Below, piece after piece: positions 27,050-38,573 of a DNA stretch of 64,000 nt (the first letter of the stretch is position 1; each line of letters opens with the position of its first letter). Where the stretch lies: NCBI GenBank assembly GCA_019218315.1, contig JAHUUI010000002.1, positions 62,001 through 126,000 on the forward strand. The letters run 5' to 3'. A model generated the notes under the pieces. It did no database searches. It had not been told where the DNA came from and saw only the letters and a list, made by a program, of their open reading frames with translations. This DNA comes from Cardiobacteriaceae bacterium TAE3-ERU3 (GTDB lineage Bacteria; Pseudomonadota; Gammaproteobacteria; Cardiobacteriales; Cardiobacteriaceae). The position numbers were made by a program, and so were the translations under genes.

Positions 27050-29685
27050 TACAGACTCCGCTCAACGCTGACGCGCTCGTAACACTCAATTTGGTCGCCC
27101 ACTTTGACGTCGTTGTAGTTCTTAACGCCGAGGCCACATTCTGTACCGGCACGCACTTCTGCAACGTCATCTTTAAAGCGGCGCAATGATTCAAGCTCAC
27201 CTTCGTAGATAACCACGTTATCGCGCAGCACGCGAATCGGGTTAGAACGCTTCAGTACACCATCTTCAACGATACAACCGGCAATCGCACCAAGCTTTGA
27301 CGAACGGAATACATCGCGAACTTCTGCAACACCAATGATGTTCTCCTGAATTTCAGGTGACAACATACCTTGCATCGCATCACGAACCTGATCAATCGCT
27401 TCGTAGATGATGCTGTAGTAACGCAGGTCAACACCCTCTTCTTCGATCAGCTTCTTCGCATTGGATTCAGCACGAACGTTAAAGGCAATGATGATCGCTT
27501 CAGACGCTATTGCGAGCTGAGCATCAGATTCTGAAATACCACCAATACCAGTTGAAACGATATTCACCTTGACTTCATCGGTAGACAATTTGACTAATGA
27601 GTCAGACAACGCTTCAACGGAGCCCTGAACGTCAGCCTTGATCATCAAGTTAACGGTGTGAACTTCACTATCGCCAACATTATTGAATAGATTTTCCAGT
27701 TTTGCCTTCTGTTGGCGGGCAATTTTGACTTCTTTAAACTTGCCTTGGCGGAAGTTGGCAATTTCACGCGCTTTACGCTCGTTCTCAACGATGACGACAT
27801 CATCACCAGCATTTGGTGTGCCTGAAAGGCCTAAAATCTCAACCGGTGTTGATGGCCCTGCTTCATCAAGTTCGTTACCATGCTCATCAAGCATTGCACG
27901 AATACGCCCATATTCCATACCAGCAAGAATAATGTCACCTTTTTTCATCAAGCCGGCTTTAACCAGAATTGTTGCGACGCTACCGCGGCCACGATCAAGG
28001 CGTGATTCAACGACTACACCTTTACCAACGCCAGTTGCAGGAGCTTGAAGCTCAAGGATCTCTGATTGAATCAATACTTGCTCAAGCAAATCATCAATGC
28101 CTTCACCAGTTTTGGCCGAAACATGGGCAAATAAATGCTCGCCGCCCCAGTCTTCAGAAATAATACCGTGCTGTGAGAGTTCAGATTTAACTCTATCAGG
28201 GTCAGCTTCAGGCTTATCCATTTTGTTGACTGCAACAATCAGCGGAACACCTGCTGCTTTTGCGTGCTGTATAGCTTCAACCGTCTGTGGCATAACCCCA
28301 TCATCAGCTGCGACGACAAGGATAACCACATCAGTAACATCAGCACCGCGCGCACGCATTGCTGTAAAGGCTGCGTGTCCCGGGGTGTCGAGGAAGGTGA
28401 TTTGTCGCCCGCCATCAGTAGTCACGCGGTATGCTCCGATATGCTGGGTAATACCGCCAGCTTCACCAGCTGTTACCTTGGTGTTACGGATATAATCAAG
28501 CAATGAAGTCTTACCATGGTCAACGTGACCCATGATCGTTACAACCGGTGCGCGTTCAGCCATCTCGCCTGCATTTTCATCTGCTTCAGCAAAGACCTGC
28601 TCTTCGAGTTGGTTTTCTTTGAGTAACACGTATTTATGGCCAAGTTCCTCCGCCACCAGAGCAGCAGTTTCTTGATCAAGAATTTGGTTGATGGTGACCA
28701 TTGAGCCCATTTTCATCATTGCCTTGATCAAATCACTGGCTTTGACGCTCATTTTTTGTGCCAATTCGCCTACAGTAATCGTCTCAGGAATACGGACTTC
28801 TTTACTCACTGGCGCTACCGGCTTTTCAAATTTACCACCTTTGCGCTCACTACGACCCTTGGCTTGGCCACGGCCACCACCACGGCGATCATCGTCATTA
28901 CCACGAACAGCACGCTTTCCTGAACGGTCGCTTTTGCTGCCATGATATTGCTTATCTTTGGCTTGAATATGGAAGCGAGTCTCTGCTTCTTCTTCATAGC
29001 CTTCACGCTTTTTGACGTCTTCAAGTGCGGCCTGGCGCTCACGCTCAAGTTGCTCTTTTTCTTTGGCAGAACGTGCTTCACGTTCTTTTTGCTTACGCAG
29101 CTGCTCTTCAGCATTGGCTTTTGCTTCTGCTTCTTCACGCGCTTTGCGGTCTTTTTCTTGCTCAGCAAGCTGAGATTGGAATTTCTCTTCAAGCTTTTTG
29201 CGTTCGCTCTCGGCTTTTGCTTCTGCTTCTGCTTCTTTCTCTTTGCGTTCTTTGCGCGCTTTCTCTTCGGCAATGCGCTGACGCTCTGCTTCTTCAGCTT
29301 CGCGGCGCTCTCGCTCCTCGTTATCGCGCATTACTTCGCCCTGCTCCATGCGCTTCTTTTCAGCCATTTGCTTGGCGATTTCCAGCGGGCTGAGCTTCTT
29401 CTCGGTTGCAGCAGCGCTAGCAGTTTTCTTGGATTTTGCTGACTTGCCAGCTGCTGGTTTACGTGCTTCTTTGGGCTTTTCTGATGTTTTTTTCGCGTTG
29501 TTACTACGCGGCGACATACTTAGTTTGCCAGATTTACGGCTCTGTAAATGTTTAGTCAGAGCAACTTTCTGCGCTGGCGACATTGTTTGATCGGCATCGC
29601 TGACATCAATCTGGGCTTCTTTGATCAGATCCAGTAAGCGGTTTACCGGGATTTTGAGTTGTTTTGCTAATTCTGCGACAGTCAT
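27049..29685 (-). CDS. infB: Translation initiation factor IF-2
   Basis: IF-2, 878 residues, is the GTPase that places fMet-tRNA on the 30S subunit and promotes subunit joining. It has an N-terminal IF2N domain (residues 1-55), then a very charged coiled-coil region rich in K, E and A (about 60-250), a second IF2N segment (about 300-350), and the G domain with GHVDHGKT near residue 385, DTPGHAAF and NKMDK. Two beta-barrel domains and the tRNA-binding C domain complete it. The repetitive coding of the charged region opens long spurious frames in other phases at 28.8-29.6 kb. It lies 20 bases after nusA. Confidence 0.97.
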   Translation of the reverse strand: MTVAELAKQLKIPVNRLLDLIKEAQIDVSDADQTMSPAQKVALTKHLQSRKSGKLSMSPRSNNAKKTSEKPKEARKPAAGKSAKSKKTASAAATEKKLSPLEIAKQMAEKKRMEQGEVMRDNEERERREAEEAERQRIAEEKARKERKEKEAEAEAKAESERKKLEEKFQSQLAEQEKDRKAREEAEAKANAEEQLRKQKEREARSAKEKEQLERERQAALEDVKKREGYEEEAETRFHIQAKDKQYHGSKSDRSGKRAVRGNDDDRRGGGRGQAKGRSERKGGKFEKPVAPVSKEVRIPETITVGELAQKMSVKASDLIKAMMKMGSMVTINQILDQETAALVAEELGHKYVLLKENQLEEQVFAEADENAGEMAERAPVVTIMGHVDHGKTSLLDYIRNTKVTAGEAGGITQHIGAYRVTTDGGRQITFLDTPGHAAFTAMRARGADVTDVVILVVAADDGVMPQTVEAIQHAKAAGVPLIVAVNKMDKPEADPDRVKSELSQHGIISEDWGGEHLFAHVSAKTGEGIDDLLEQVLIQSEILELQAPATGVGKGVVVESRLDRGRGSVATILVKAGLMKKGDIILAGMEYGRIRAMLDEHGNELDEAGPSTPVEILGLSGTPNAGDDVVIVENERKAREIANFRQGKFKEVKIARQQKAKLENLFNNVGDSEVHTVNLMIKADVQGSVEALSDSLVKLSTDEVKVNIVSTGIGGISESDAQLAIASEAIIIAFNVRAESNAKKLIEEEGVDLRYYSIIYEAIDQVRDAMQGMLSPEIQENIIGVAEVRDVFRSSKLGAIAGCIVEDGVLKRSNPIRVLRDNVVIYEGELESLRRFKDDVAEVRAGTECGLGVKNYNDVKVGDQIECYERVSVERSL

Positions 29686-29705
29686 ATGACCTCCCTTTGC
29701 TTACT

Positions 29706-31196
29706 TCAAGATTGACGGAACCATGGCTCACGAGCCTGCAGGATAATTGCCGATGCCTGATCTTTATCAAGGTCAGTCATGTCAACTAATTCATCCACTG
29801 CCAATTCGGCAAGGTCTTCCTGCGTGCTGAGGTTGTGCGCCGTTAGTTGCTCCACCACATTTTCGGGCAGATCCATCTCACTAATTGGTGTCTGCATGTC
29901 TTCTTCTGGGTCACGCCCGGCAACAAATGCCTGAGTGAGTAAATAATCGGTTGCTCGCTCAAGTAACGCATCAACTAAACCATCATCAAACGCTTCGATC
30001 GCAAGAAGATCATCACGATCTGCATAAGCAATATCTTCAGCGCTTAAATAACCGGCTGCAGTAAGCTCGTTGGCAATATCTTCTTCAAGGTCAAGCATTT
30101 CAGCAAGCTTGGCTTCCTGCTCATCTTGCTCAGCTTCTCTACGAGCGTGGAACTCGGTTTCAGAAAGGACATTAATATGCCAGCCTGTCAGTTCACTCGC
30201 AAGACGGACATTTTGCCCACCACGACCAACTGCCTGCGGCAACTTGTCTTCCGCAACAGCAATATCAATGATCTTTTCACCCGGGTGTACCCGAGAATTG
30301 AGAATATTGGCTGGAGCCATAGCCTTACGCACATATTCTTCAGGGTCTTCATCCCACAAGACAATATCAATGCGTTCGCCATTTAATTCATTCATTACAC
30401 CTTGTACGCGTGAACCACGCATACCAACGCAAGCACCAACAGGGTCGATCCGTGGATCAAAGCTGCGTACAGCAATCTTGGCGCGTTGACCCGGATCACG
30501 TGCAGCACCCATGATTTCAATATTACCCATATTGATCTCAGGCACTTCGAGCGTAAACAGCTCAATCAGTAACTCAGGAGCAACACGGCTAATTTGCAGT
30601 TGTGGGCCTTTGAGTTCACGATTAACCTTGACCAAATAGCCACGGATACGATCACCATTGCGCAAAGGCTCGCGTGGAATCATGTCTTCACGCAGGATTG
30701 TTCCTTCAACACCGCCGATATCGACAATTGCGTTACGACGTTCGTGACGGCGAACGATACCATGAACCAATTGCCCTTCTTTCTCAATAAACTGCTGATA
30801 GACTTTTTCACGTTCAGCTTCACGCAGTTTTTGGATGATGATTTGCTTGGCTTGCTGTGCACTGATACGGCCAAAAGGCTCGTTCTCAATCTTTATTTCA
30901 TAGATATCGCCAGCCTTGAGGTTTTCTTCAGGCAATTCGATCTCGGCAACACTTTCACGCATCTCAGCGTCAGGGTTTTCTAGCATCGCTTCATCATCAA
31001 CAATGTGCCAAACTCGGAAGGTCTCATATTCACCTGTGCGCTGATTGATGCTTACACGAGCTTCAATATCTTCATCTTGATGACGCTTGCGTGTTGCAGC
31101 GGCAAGAGCAGCCTCCAGTGCTTCAAAGATCACATCGCGATCAACATCTTTTTCGTTGGCAACAACTTCAACAATTGCCAGTAGTTCTTTGGCCAT
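29706..31196 (-). CDS. nusA: Transcription termination/antitermination factor NusA
   Basis: NusA, 496 residues, binds RNA polymerase and nascent RNA, controlling pausing, termination and antitermination. The N-terminal RNAP-binding domain (1-125) is followed by S1 (about 135-200, with VHGIVRRHERRNAIVDIG), KH1 and KH2 (about 205-345, with GACVGMRGSRV and GRGGQNVRLASELTG), and two C-terminal acidic repeats (about 360-490). The two repeats are typical of Gammaproteobacteria. It sits between rimP (9 bases) and infB. Confidence 0.97.
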   Translation of the reverse strand: MAKELLAIVEVVANEKDVDRDVIFEALEAALAAATRKRHQDEDIEARVSINQRTGEYETFRVWHIVDDEAMLENPDAEMRESVAEIELPEENLKAGDIYEIKIENEPFGRISAQQAKQIIIQKLREAEREKVYQQFIEKEGQLVHGIVRRHERRNAIVDIGGVEGTILREDMIPREPLRNGDRIRGYLVKVNRELKGPQLQISRVAPELLIELFTLEVPEINMGNIEIMGAARDPGQRAKIAVRSFDPRIDPVGACVGMRGSRVQGVMNELNGERIDIVLWDEDPEEYVRKAMAPANILNSRVHPGEKIIDIAVAEDKLPQAVGRGGQNVRLASELTGWHINVLSETEFHARREAEQDEQEAKLAEMLDLEEDIANELTAAGYLSAEDIAYADRDDLLAIEAFDDGLVDALLERATDYLLTQAFVAGRDPEEDMQTPISEMDLPENVVEQLTAHNLSTQEDLAELAVDELVDMTDLDKDQASAIILQAREPWFRQS

Positions 31197-31205
31197 GACT
31201 GCTCC

Positions 31206-31685
31206 TCAATCTTCAAAAACAGGCACGAGACGCGCCTTGTCAATATTTGTGAATTCTAAAGTTACGCGCTGCTGTTCCTTGCTGTGCGTAAAGACCAACT
31301 CAACTGTACCTGCATCAACATCCACTTCAGCAATTTCGCCAGTGAATTTACGTTGACCCTGAATGGCCTGATGGGCGTTAAGTTTGACTGGTTGGCCAAT
31401 GTAGCGAGCAAATTGCTCAATAGTGTACAGCGGGCGATCAACGCCAGGAGAAGATACTTCTAATGTGTACATAGTTTTTATCGGATCTTCTACATCCAGC
31501 AATGGATTGATCTGCTCGGTGACAGCAACAACATCTTCCATGCTGATACCGCCGTTAGGGTTATCGACATAGATGCGTAAAATTGCATTGTGAGAGTTGT
31601 GGTGGTACTCCACGCCCCACCATTCGTAGCCCATCGACTCAACAGTCGGTTTGCACAGTTCGGTGACCAGTTCTTCGCGTGACAC
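31206..31685 (-). CDS. rimP: Ribosome maturation factor RimP
   Basis: RimP, 159 residues, helps assemble the 30S subunit. It has the N-terminal alpha/beta domain with GYEWWGVEYHHN and LRIYVDNPNGG, the conserved VSSPGVDRPL (about 84-93) and the C-terminal SH3-like domain. The start is GTG, preceded by GAGGAGG. It is the first protein gene of the rimP-nusA-infB-rbfA-truB-queA operon. An initiator tRNA gene and a terminator-like hairpin lie upstream. Confidence 0.95.
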   Translation of the reverse strand: MSREELVTELCKPTVESMGYEWWGVEYHHNSHNAILRIYVDNPNGGISMEDVVAVTEQINPLLDVEDPIKTMYTLEVSSPGVDRPLYTIEQFARYIGQPVKLNAHQAIQGQRKFTGEIAEVDVDAGTVELVFTHSKEQQRVTLEFTNIDKARLVPVFED

Positions 31686-31726
31686 GGATACCTCCTCAAT
31701 GATTGTCTTACCTGAGTTTAGGCAAG

Positions 31727-31752
31727 AAAAAAGCCCTTTAAAAAGGGCTTTT
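31727..31752 (-). terminator. Terminator between the initiator tRNA and rimP
   Basis: AAAAGCCCTTT pairs with AAAGGGCTTTT across a very short loop and is followed on the minus strand by six T. It lies just past the CCA end of the tRNA. It would end most tRNA transcripts and let some polymerases read through to rimP. Confidence 0.82.
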
Positions 31753-31761
31753 AAAAAAACT

Positions 31762-31838
<77 letters not shown>

Positions 31839-31853
31839 TCGACTAGGTGGCCT

Positions 31854-31881
31854 ATTATAGAGATTTTCGACTCTGATGCAA
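31854..31881 (-). promoter_or_regulatory. Promoter of the initiator tRNA gene
   Basis: On the minus strand, TTGCAT (31881-31876) and a perfect TATAAT (31859-31854) are 16 bases apart. A GC-rich discriminator (GGCCACC) follows, as in growth-rate-controlled stable RNA promoters. The mature tRNA starts 16 bases after the -10 box. Confidence 0.8.
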
Positions 31882-31935
31882 GCTCTTTGGCGAAAAAAAT
31901 ACCACTAATAAGCCACTGGGTTGAATTTTATGGAA

Positions 31936-33504
31936 TTACTCCCACTCAATCGTCGCAGGTGGTTTACCTGAGACGTCGTAAACGACGCGAGAAATACCAT
32001 TTATCTCGTTGATAATGCGGCGCGAGACTTCATCGAGGAAGTCATAAGGGAGGTGAGCCCAGCGAGCAGTCATGAAATCAATCGTCTCAACTGCGCGCAA
32101 AGCGATCACATAATCATAACGGCGCCCATCCCCCATCACCCCAACAGAGCGTACTGGCAGGAATACGGCAAATGCCTGTGAAGTTTTGTCGTACAGATCG
32201 TGCTCGCGTAATGCTTGAATGAATATTGCATCAGCACGCTGTAACAAAGCTACATATTCAGGCTTTACCTCACCCAAGACACGAACCCCCAAGCCTGGGC
32301 CTGGGAAAGGATGACGATAAAGCATGGCTGGTGGCAATCCGAGGGCAACACCCAATTCACGCACTTCATCCTTGAATAGCTCACGCAGTGGCTCAAGCAG
32401 CTTGAGTCTCATATGCTCAGGCAGCCCGCCAACATTGTGGTGTGACTTGATGACGTGCGCTTTACCAGTTGCACTACCAGCTGATTCAATGACGTCCGGA
32501 TAAATGGTTCCTTGTGCCAGCCATTTAACGTTTTCAAGCTTGGCAGCTTCTTCATCGAAGATCTCAACGAACAGGCGACCTATAATTTTACGCTTTTGCT
32601 CAGGATCAGCTTCTTGAGCCAAAGCATTAAAGAAGCGCTCTTGAGCATTGACGCGGATAACATTAACGCCCATATTCTCGGCAAATACGGCCATTACCTC
32701 ATCACCTTCATTGAGGCGCAATAGCCCCGTATCAACGAAAACGCAGGTTAATTGTTCACCGATGGCTTCGTGTAGTAATGCCGCAACTACTGAGGAGTCA
32801 ACGCCTCCTGATAGCCCGAGTACCACGCGATCATTGCCAACTTGCTCACGGATAGCCACGGTATTTTCTTCAATGAATTTTCCGGTCGTCCAGTTTGGTG
32901 TGCAGCCGCAGATGTCAATGACAAAAGCACGCAGCATCTCGCTACCCTGTGGCGTGTGGGTGACTTCAGGGTGGAATTGCAAGCCAAAATAAGGTTTCTC
33001 TTTATGCGCAATAGCAGCAATTGGCGCATTGGGCGATGACGCAACGATACGCATATCATCTGGTAATGCAACCACATGGTCACCATGGCTCATCCAAACG
33101 TCCAGACCTTGCTCTGTATCAAGTGGATTGAATAAAGCACAATCGCTGATGTCATTAATTCGAGCATAGCCAAATTCTTGTTTGTCGGATGTTTCGACTT
33201 TGCCCCCCAGCTGCACAGCGAGCGTCTGCATGCCATAGCAAATACCCAGTACAGGCACACCCAGTTCAAATACCACATCGGGTGCTCTCGGCCCCCCATC
33301 AAGCGTGGTGCTTTCTGGTCCACCAGACAGAATAATACCTTGTGGTGCAAAGTCACGAATGGCTTGTTCAGCAGCATCCCAAGCATAAATCTCGCTATAC
33401 ACGTTTGCTTCACGTACCCGACGTGCAATCAATTGTGTGTATTGTGAGCCAAAATCGAGGATCAGAATTTTATGGGCATGTAGCCCGTTGGCGTTTTGGG
33501 TCAT
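31936..33504 (-). CDS. guaA: GMP synthase (glutamine-hydrolysing)
   Basis: GuaA, 522 residues, aminates XMP to GMP using glutamine and ATP. The N-terminal class I amidotransferase domain (about 10-200) has the catalytic Cys in [10 protein letters not shown] and the His/Glu pair in FHPEVTHT. The ATP pyrophosphatase domain follows with [10 protein letters not shown] (about 230-239), and then the dimerisation domain ending in [10 protein letters not shown], which is the family C-terminus. It starts only one base after the guaB stop, so guaB-guaA is a bicistronic purine operon. Confidence 0.97.
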   Translation of the reverse strand: MTQNANGLHAHKILILDFGSQYTQLIARRVREANVYSEIYAWDAAEQAIRDFAPQGIILSGGPESTTLDGGPRAPDVVFELGVPVLGICYGMQTLAVQLGGKVETSDKQEFGYARINDISDCALFNPLDTEQGLDVWMSHGDHVVALPDDMRIVASSPNAPIAAIAHKEKPYFGLQFHPEVTHTPQGSEMLRAFVIDICGCTPNWTTGKFIEENTVAIREQVGNDRVVLGLSGGVDSSVVAALLHEAIGEQLTCVFVDTGLLRLNEGDEVMAVFAENMGVNVIRVNAQERFFNALAQEADPEQKRKIIGRLFVEIFDEEAAKLENVKWLAQGTIYPDVIESAGSATGKAHVIKSHHNVGGLPEHMRLKLLEPLRELFKDEVRELGVALGLPPAMLYRHPFPGPGLGVRVLGEVKPEYVALLQRADAIFIQALREHDLYDKTSQAFAVFLPVRSVGVMGDGRRYDYVIALRAVETIDFMTARWAHLPYDFLDEVSRRIINEINGISRVVYDVSGKPPATIEWE

Positions 33505-33505
33505 C

Positions 33506-34972
<1,467 letters not shown>

Positions 34973-34988
34973 CTATAAGAGGCGGCAT

Positions 34989-35017
34989 ATTTTAACTGAT
35001 CAACAGGCAATCACAAA
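34989..35017 (-). promoter_or_regulatory. Possible promoter of guaB-guaA
   Basis: On the minus strand a -10-like TAAAAT (34994-34989) lies 17 bases after TTTGTG (35017-35012). TTGACT overlaps just upstream but is 22 bases from the -10 box. A GC-rich GCCGCC follows the -10, as in stringently controlled gua promoters. Confidence 0.35.
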
Positions 35018-35042
35018 GTCAAACAATTGACTTCCTCACATA

Positions 35043-35672
35043 CTATTCTTCAGAGGGGATGACGCTACCGACTTTTTCCTGCCAAGTATTGACGATCTTA
35101 CAAAAAATATCTGCTGTCAATTCGGTGTCGTACTTTGCACCATGTGCGCGCTTGTTGTCGTATTCAAGCCCTGCATGGCGTGCGATACGTGCGAGAACCG
35201 TCTGCCCATATGCCAGCGCACCAAGCGAGACTGTATCCAATGCGCTAAACGGGTGAAATGGATTGCGCTGATAATTCGTGCGTCGAGCCAAGGCATTGAT
35301 AAAACCGAGATCAAACTGCGCATTGTGGCCTACGAGGATCGTACGCGTACATTGTTGTGCCTTTTGGTATTCGCGGATTTGGCTGAACAACTTATCTGCA
35401 ACCTTTTCTTCCGTCCAAGCCGGTCGCAAAGGATGATATGGATCAATACCAGTAATCTTTAAAGATTCAGGGTCAATATTGGCGCCTTCAAATGGCTTAA
35501 CGTGATAATGCAACGTCGCTTTTGGTTCCAGCATGCCGTCTTCATTAAAATTCACGAACGTTGCAGCCACTTCAAGCAACGCATCTTTGACGGGATCAAA
35601 CCCGCCGGTTTCAACGTCAACAACGACCGGCAAAAAACTGCGGAAGCGCTGACTGATAAGCATCTCGCTCAT
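35043..35672 (-). CDS. rnt: Ribonuclease T
   Basis: RNase T, 209 residues, is a DEDD-family 3'-5' exonuclease that trims tRNA and 5S/23S rRNA 3' ends. Exo I motif VVDVETGGFDP (about 17-27) supplies Asp and Glu. Exo II is in LVGHNAQFDLGF and Exo III in HGAKYDTELTADIF, of the DEDDh type with a His before the last Asp. The length matches the family (about 210-220). It lies upstream of guaB in the same direction, with an 82-base gap that probably contains the gua promoter. Confidence 0.95.
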   Translation of the reverse strand: MSEMLISQRFRSFLPVVVDVETGGFDPVKDALLEVAATFVNFNEDGMLEPKATLHYHVKPFEGANIDPESLKITGIDPYHPLRPAWTEEKVADKLFSQIREYQKAQQCTRTILVGHNAQFDLGFINALARRTNYQRNPFHPFSALDTVSLGALAYGQTVLARIARHAGLEYDNKRAHGAKYDTELTADIFCKIVNTWQEKVGSVIPSEE

Positions 35673-35933
35673 TACAATTCATTCTGTGTAAAACAACGGG
35701 CATTCTAACGCGTCCTGCGTCGCTAACCAACTCGCATTATGCTTTTGTCTCAAAAATCGTGATTTATACATCATTGCCATAGAGTGTTATGTGTTTATTT
35801 AGCTGTAGATTTTTATCATTCATCTTAAATCCACCAGAAAATACCATTTATCAACATTTTTTTACTAACGGTCATTTTTAAAAAATAACAAAGTGATAAA
35901 ATAAATTTTTTCACCTTGCCTAGGAGGTAGATT

Positions 35934-37277
35934 GTGGGTAGCAGCAAAAATATTGATGATTTTCTCTTGCAAATACAAAAGCGTGATCCGGACCAAAGTG
36001 AGTTTCAGCAAGCTATTACTGAAGTATTTCAGTCATTGAAGCCATTTTTGGCCGACAACCCTATTTATACATCACAGGGATTACTTGAACGCATGGTCGA
36101 GCCGGAGCGTATTATCCAGTTCCGCGTGGCGTGGACGGATGATAATGGTGACGTTCAAGTTAATCGCGGCTATCGAATTCAATTCAATAGTGCTATTGGG
36201 CCATTTAAAGGGGGCTTACGTTTTCACCCATCAGTCAATTTATCCATTCTCAAGTTTCTCGCTTTTGAGCAAACTTTCAAAAATGCCCTGACTACTCTGC
36301 CAATGGGGGCTGGCAAAGGTGGCTCGGATTTTAACCCTAAAGGTAAAAGTAACAATGAAGTTATGCGCTTTTGTCAGGCATTTATGGCAGAGCTATATCG
36401 CCATCTAGGCCCTGATACAGATGTCCCTGCTGGTGATATTGGTGTCGGTGCCCGAGAAGTTGGCTATCTCACAGGCATGATGAAAAAACTCTCCAACCAA
36501 ACCGGCTGTGTGTTCACCGGTAAAGGACTTAGCTTTGGCGGCAGCCTGATTCGCCCAGAAGCAACCGGTTATGGATTGGTTTATTTCACGGAAGCAATGC
36601 TTAATCATCGCAATGATGGCCTCAATGGCAAAACAGTTGCCGTATCAGGCTCTGGTAACGTTGCCCAATATGCCATTGAAAAAGCCATGCAGCTTGGTGC
36701 GAAAGTCGTCACATGCTCGGATTCCAGTGGTACTGTAGTTGATCCTGATGGATTTAATGAAGAAAAAGTTGCAGCGCTCAAGAAAATCAAGAATGAGGAC
36801 TATGGCCGCGTTGAAGATTACGCGAAGCAATATAATCTCAAATACCATGAAGGTAGTAACCCGTGGAGCGTAAAAGTCGATATCGCCCTACCTTGTGCGA
36901 CACAAAATGAGCTCAATGCAGGTGATGCACAATTGCTGATTGATCATGGTGTGAGGTTGGTTGCCGAAGGTGCAAATATGCCTTGTACCAACGATGCTAT
37001 TGATAAGCTGCATGCCGCTGGAGTCATGTTTGCGCCGGGAAAAGCAGCTAATGCTGGCGGCGTCGCGACATCCGGGCTTGAAATGTCACAGAATGCCCAG
37101 CGTCTGGGCTGGACCCATGAACAGGTTGATAAAAAGCTCCATCAAATCATGCTTGATATCCATAGTGCTTGCCTCAAATATGGAGAGCAAAAAGGCAGCA
37201 TTAATTACGTCAATGGTGCAAATATTGCTGGTTTCGTCAAAGTTGCCGATGCAATGCTGGCACAAGGCGTTTATTAA
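35934..37277 (+). CDS. gdhA: NADP-dependent glutamate dehydrogenase
   Basis: GdhA, 447 residues, makes glutamate from 2-oxoglutarate, ammonia and NADPH. The N-terminal domain has GGLRFHPSVN and the catalytic-lysine motif PMGAGKGGSDF (about residues 122-132), then PAGDIGVGAREVGY. The Rossmann domain has VSGSGNVAQYA (about 239-249). The length matches the hexameric 450-residue class. The start is GTG, with a strong TAGGAGGT at 35921-35928. It is monocistronic, with AT-rich flanks on both sides. Confidence 0.97.
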   Translation: MGSSKNIDDFLLQIQKRDPDQSEFQQAITEVFQSLKPFLADNPIYTSQGLLERMVEPERIIQFRVAWTDDNGDVQVNRGYRIQFNSAIGPFKGGLRFHPSVNLSILKFLAFEQTFKNALTTLPMGAGKGGSDFNPKGKSNNEVMRFCQAFMAELYRHLGPDTDVPAGDIGVGAREVGYLTGMMKKLSNQTGCVFTGKGLSFGGSLIRPEATGYGLVYFTEAMLNHRNDGLNGKTVAVSGSGNVAQYAIEKAMQLGAKVVTCSDSSGTVVDPDGFNEEKVAALKKIKNEDYGRVEDYAKQYNLKYHEGSNPWSVKVDIALPCATQNELNAGDAQLLIDHGVRLVAEGANMPCTNDAIDKLHAAGVMFAPGKAANAGGVATSGLEMSQNAQRLGWTHEQVDKKLHQIMLDIHSACLKYGEQKGSINYVNGANIAGFVKVADAMLAQGVY

Positions 37278-37616
37278 AGCTTTGCTGGCTCATATCTCTG
37301 TAACTGGTGGATTACTCCGCCAGTTACTTAATGATGTATAGCCATCATGAAGGTATGAATTTTTCCTTACTGATAGCTGAAATGTATTTGATTTGAAAAT
37401 ACCTATAAAGTTAAATAAATAGGATTAGCTCCAGGTAATTTGAGCGTCGCTAACTTAGAGTAAACTCTCACCATTCTTAATATTCAATTTCTATATTCTG
37501 AAAAGGAGTTTATGCCTATTTTTGCGGAGAATTGTGGCTGAGCAATCTAATAATGATTACTGTAAAAGTAGGTTGATATTGATAAAAGTAAAATGACAAA
37601 ATAGAAAGAGTGCTCT
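37278..37616. other. Intergenic region between gdhA and the 214-residue gene
   Basis: About 340 bases with lower GC than the neighbours. A strong hairpin (GTAACTGGTGG with CCGCCAGTTAC, 37300-37327) lies 22 bases after gdhA but lacks a T-run. AAAAGGAG at 37500-37507 precedes a nine-codon frame (37512-37541, MPIFAENCG) that looks like a gene remnant or leader. I see no other gene. Confidence 0.6.
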
Positions 37617-38261
37617 TTATTGAAGCTCAGCTTTCTGGCTGTTTTCTGTGACCAACTTTTTATCAATTAATATGCCGCCTTTTCCCTTGGATTTAAAGCG
37701 AGCAAGTTCATCAAAGATCTGAGGCATATTATTGTAAATACATTGGCGAGCGATCTCGTATACGCAGCTATCCCAATCTTCAAGAAACGCTATGATGACA
37801 TACCATAATGCTTCTAAATCTCCATATTTAACAGGAGAAAATTTAGAATCTTGATAGGTGTAAAAACAGGCCGGCGGTGAATCAATCGTCAAATTTTTAA
37901 TATCTGGATCGATATCAATGCCTCCATTAGCAGTCAAAGTAGCCATTACATCAAAGTGGAACTTGATATCACCGTAATATTCGCTTGGGCAACAATAATT
38001 CATCTTAACCCGGATATCCATATCCGTTTTCTCACTGTTTGGCTTCAATGTTAACGTCAATTCCGGTAACTCTTCCTTATCAAGGCGATAAGAAATAATC
38101 TCTCCCACATCTTCTTCTTTAAGAACCGGAATTTTAAAAAGCGTTATAAGCTGTTCAATAATTTCTTCGCCATATAACCGTATTGCTTCTTCCAAGTGGT
38201 TAAAAAGATATCTGACCATATCTTGGTATTCCTTACTGGGCGGTGGACGTTTAAATCTCAT
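37617..38261 (-). CDS. Protein of unknown function (orphan, 214 residues)
   Basis: I do not recognise this 214-residue protein. It has no signal peptide or membrane segment. The N-terminal part (about 8-45) is helical, followed by a segment of alternating polar and hydrophobic residues (about 65-130) that looks like beta strands (TLTLKPN, DIRVKMNY, IKFHFDVMATL), then a helical segment with many aromatics (ALWYVIIAFLEDW) and a basic tail. It has four or five cysteines. The ATG overlaps the stop of a 27-codon gene (ATGA) and follows GGGAGG. The AT-rich coding and orphan nature fit an accessory gene. An immunity-type or phage-derived protein is conceivable, but nothing in the sequence proves it. 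Confidence 0.7.
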   Translation of the reverse strand: MRFKRPPPSKEYQDMVRYLFNHLEEAIRLYGEEIIEQLITLFKIPVLKEEDVGEIISYRLDKEELPELTLTLKPNSEKTDMDIRVKMNYCCPSEYYGDIKFHFDVMATLTANGGIDIDPDIKNLTIDSPPACFYTYQDSKFSPVKYGDLEALWYVIIAFLEDWDSCVYEIARQCIYNNMPQIFDELARFKSKGKGGILIDKKLVTENSQKAELQ

Positions 38262-38341
38262 CGGTTTACCTCCCGCACCACATCAAAGAGTTGATCTTTT
38301 ATGCTATGTAACTGCGGGCTTTGTACATTGGTATGCGGCAT
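38258..38341 (-). CDS. 27-residue small protein coupled to the 214-residue gene
   Basis: A small gene: ATG at 38341, 27 codons, TGA at 38258-38260, which overlaps the next ATG (ATGA). The ribosome binding site AAGGGGAG stands about four bases before the ATG. The product begins MPHTNVQSPQLH and ends FDVVREVNR, so it is polar with an amphipathic C-terminal half. A -10-like TATAAT lies at 38379-38384 on the same strand. It may be a leader peptide, a small partner, or the preserved tail of a larger lost gene. Confidence 0.55.
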   Translation of the reverse strand: MPHTNVQSPQLHSIKDQLFDVVREVNR

Positions 38342-38378
38342 GTACTCCCCTTGTTATTAATTGATCTGCAAATGCGCC

Positions 38379-38384
38379 ATTATA
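38379..38384 (-). promoter_or_regulatory. Possible -10 box upstream of the 27-codon gene
   Basis: A perfect TATAAT on the minus strand, 38 bases before the ATG at 38341. No good -35 box is found at 16-18 bases, so it is a weak or activator-dependent candidate. Confidence 0.4.
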
Positions 38385-38520
38385 ATCGCTTGGCTATAGT
38401 TATTGACTAAAGGATACCCGTGCCGAAATACCTCTCCAGCCCATAGCTATCTTTTCTTTCTTCTTAATAGGCCAAAATATTTGTTCTTTAGAATAAATGA
38501 TGGAAAAAATTACTATAAAC

Positions 38521-38550
38521 AAAAAAGAAGCGGATCATATGATCCGCTTC
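38521..38550 (-). terminator. Rho-independent terminator of the amino-acid binding protein gene
   Basis: A 10-bp perfect stem (GAAGCGGATC/GATCCGCTTC) with an ATAT centre, followed on the minus strand by six T. It is the first clear terminator after sufR and may end the whole suf transcript. Confidence 0.9.
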
Positions 38551-38573
38551 CAGGCTTTGATGATTATGTAATT

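Noticed and set aside
28815-29590. Long frames in other phases and on the other strand over infB
   Set aside because: They are produced by the repetitive K/E/A-rich coding of the IF-2 N-terminal region; they have no ribosome binding sites and the infB frame is continuous.
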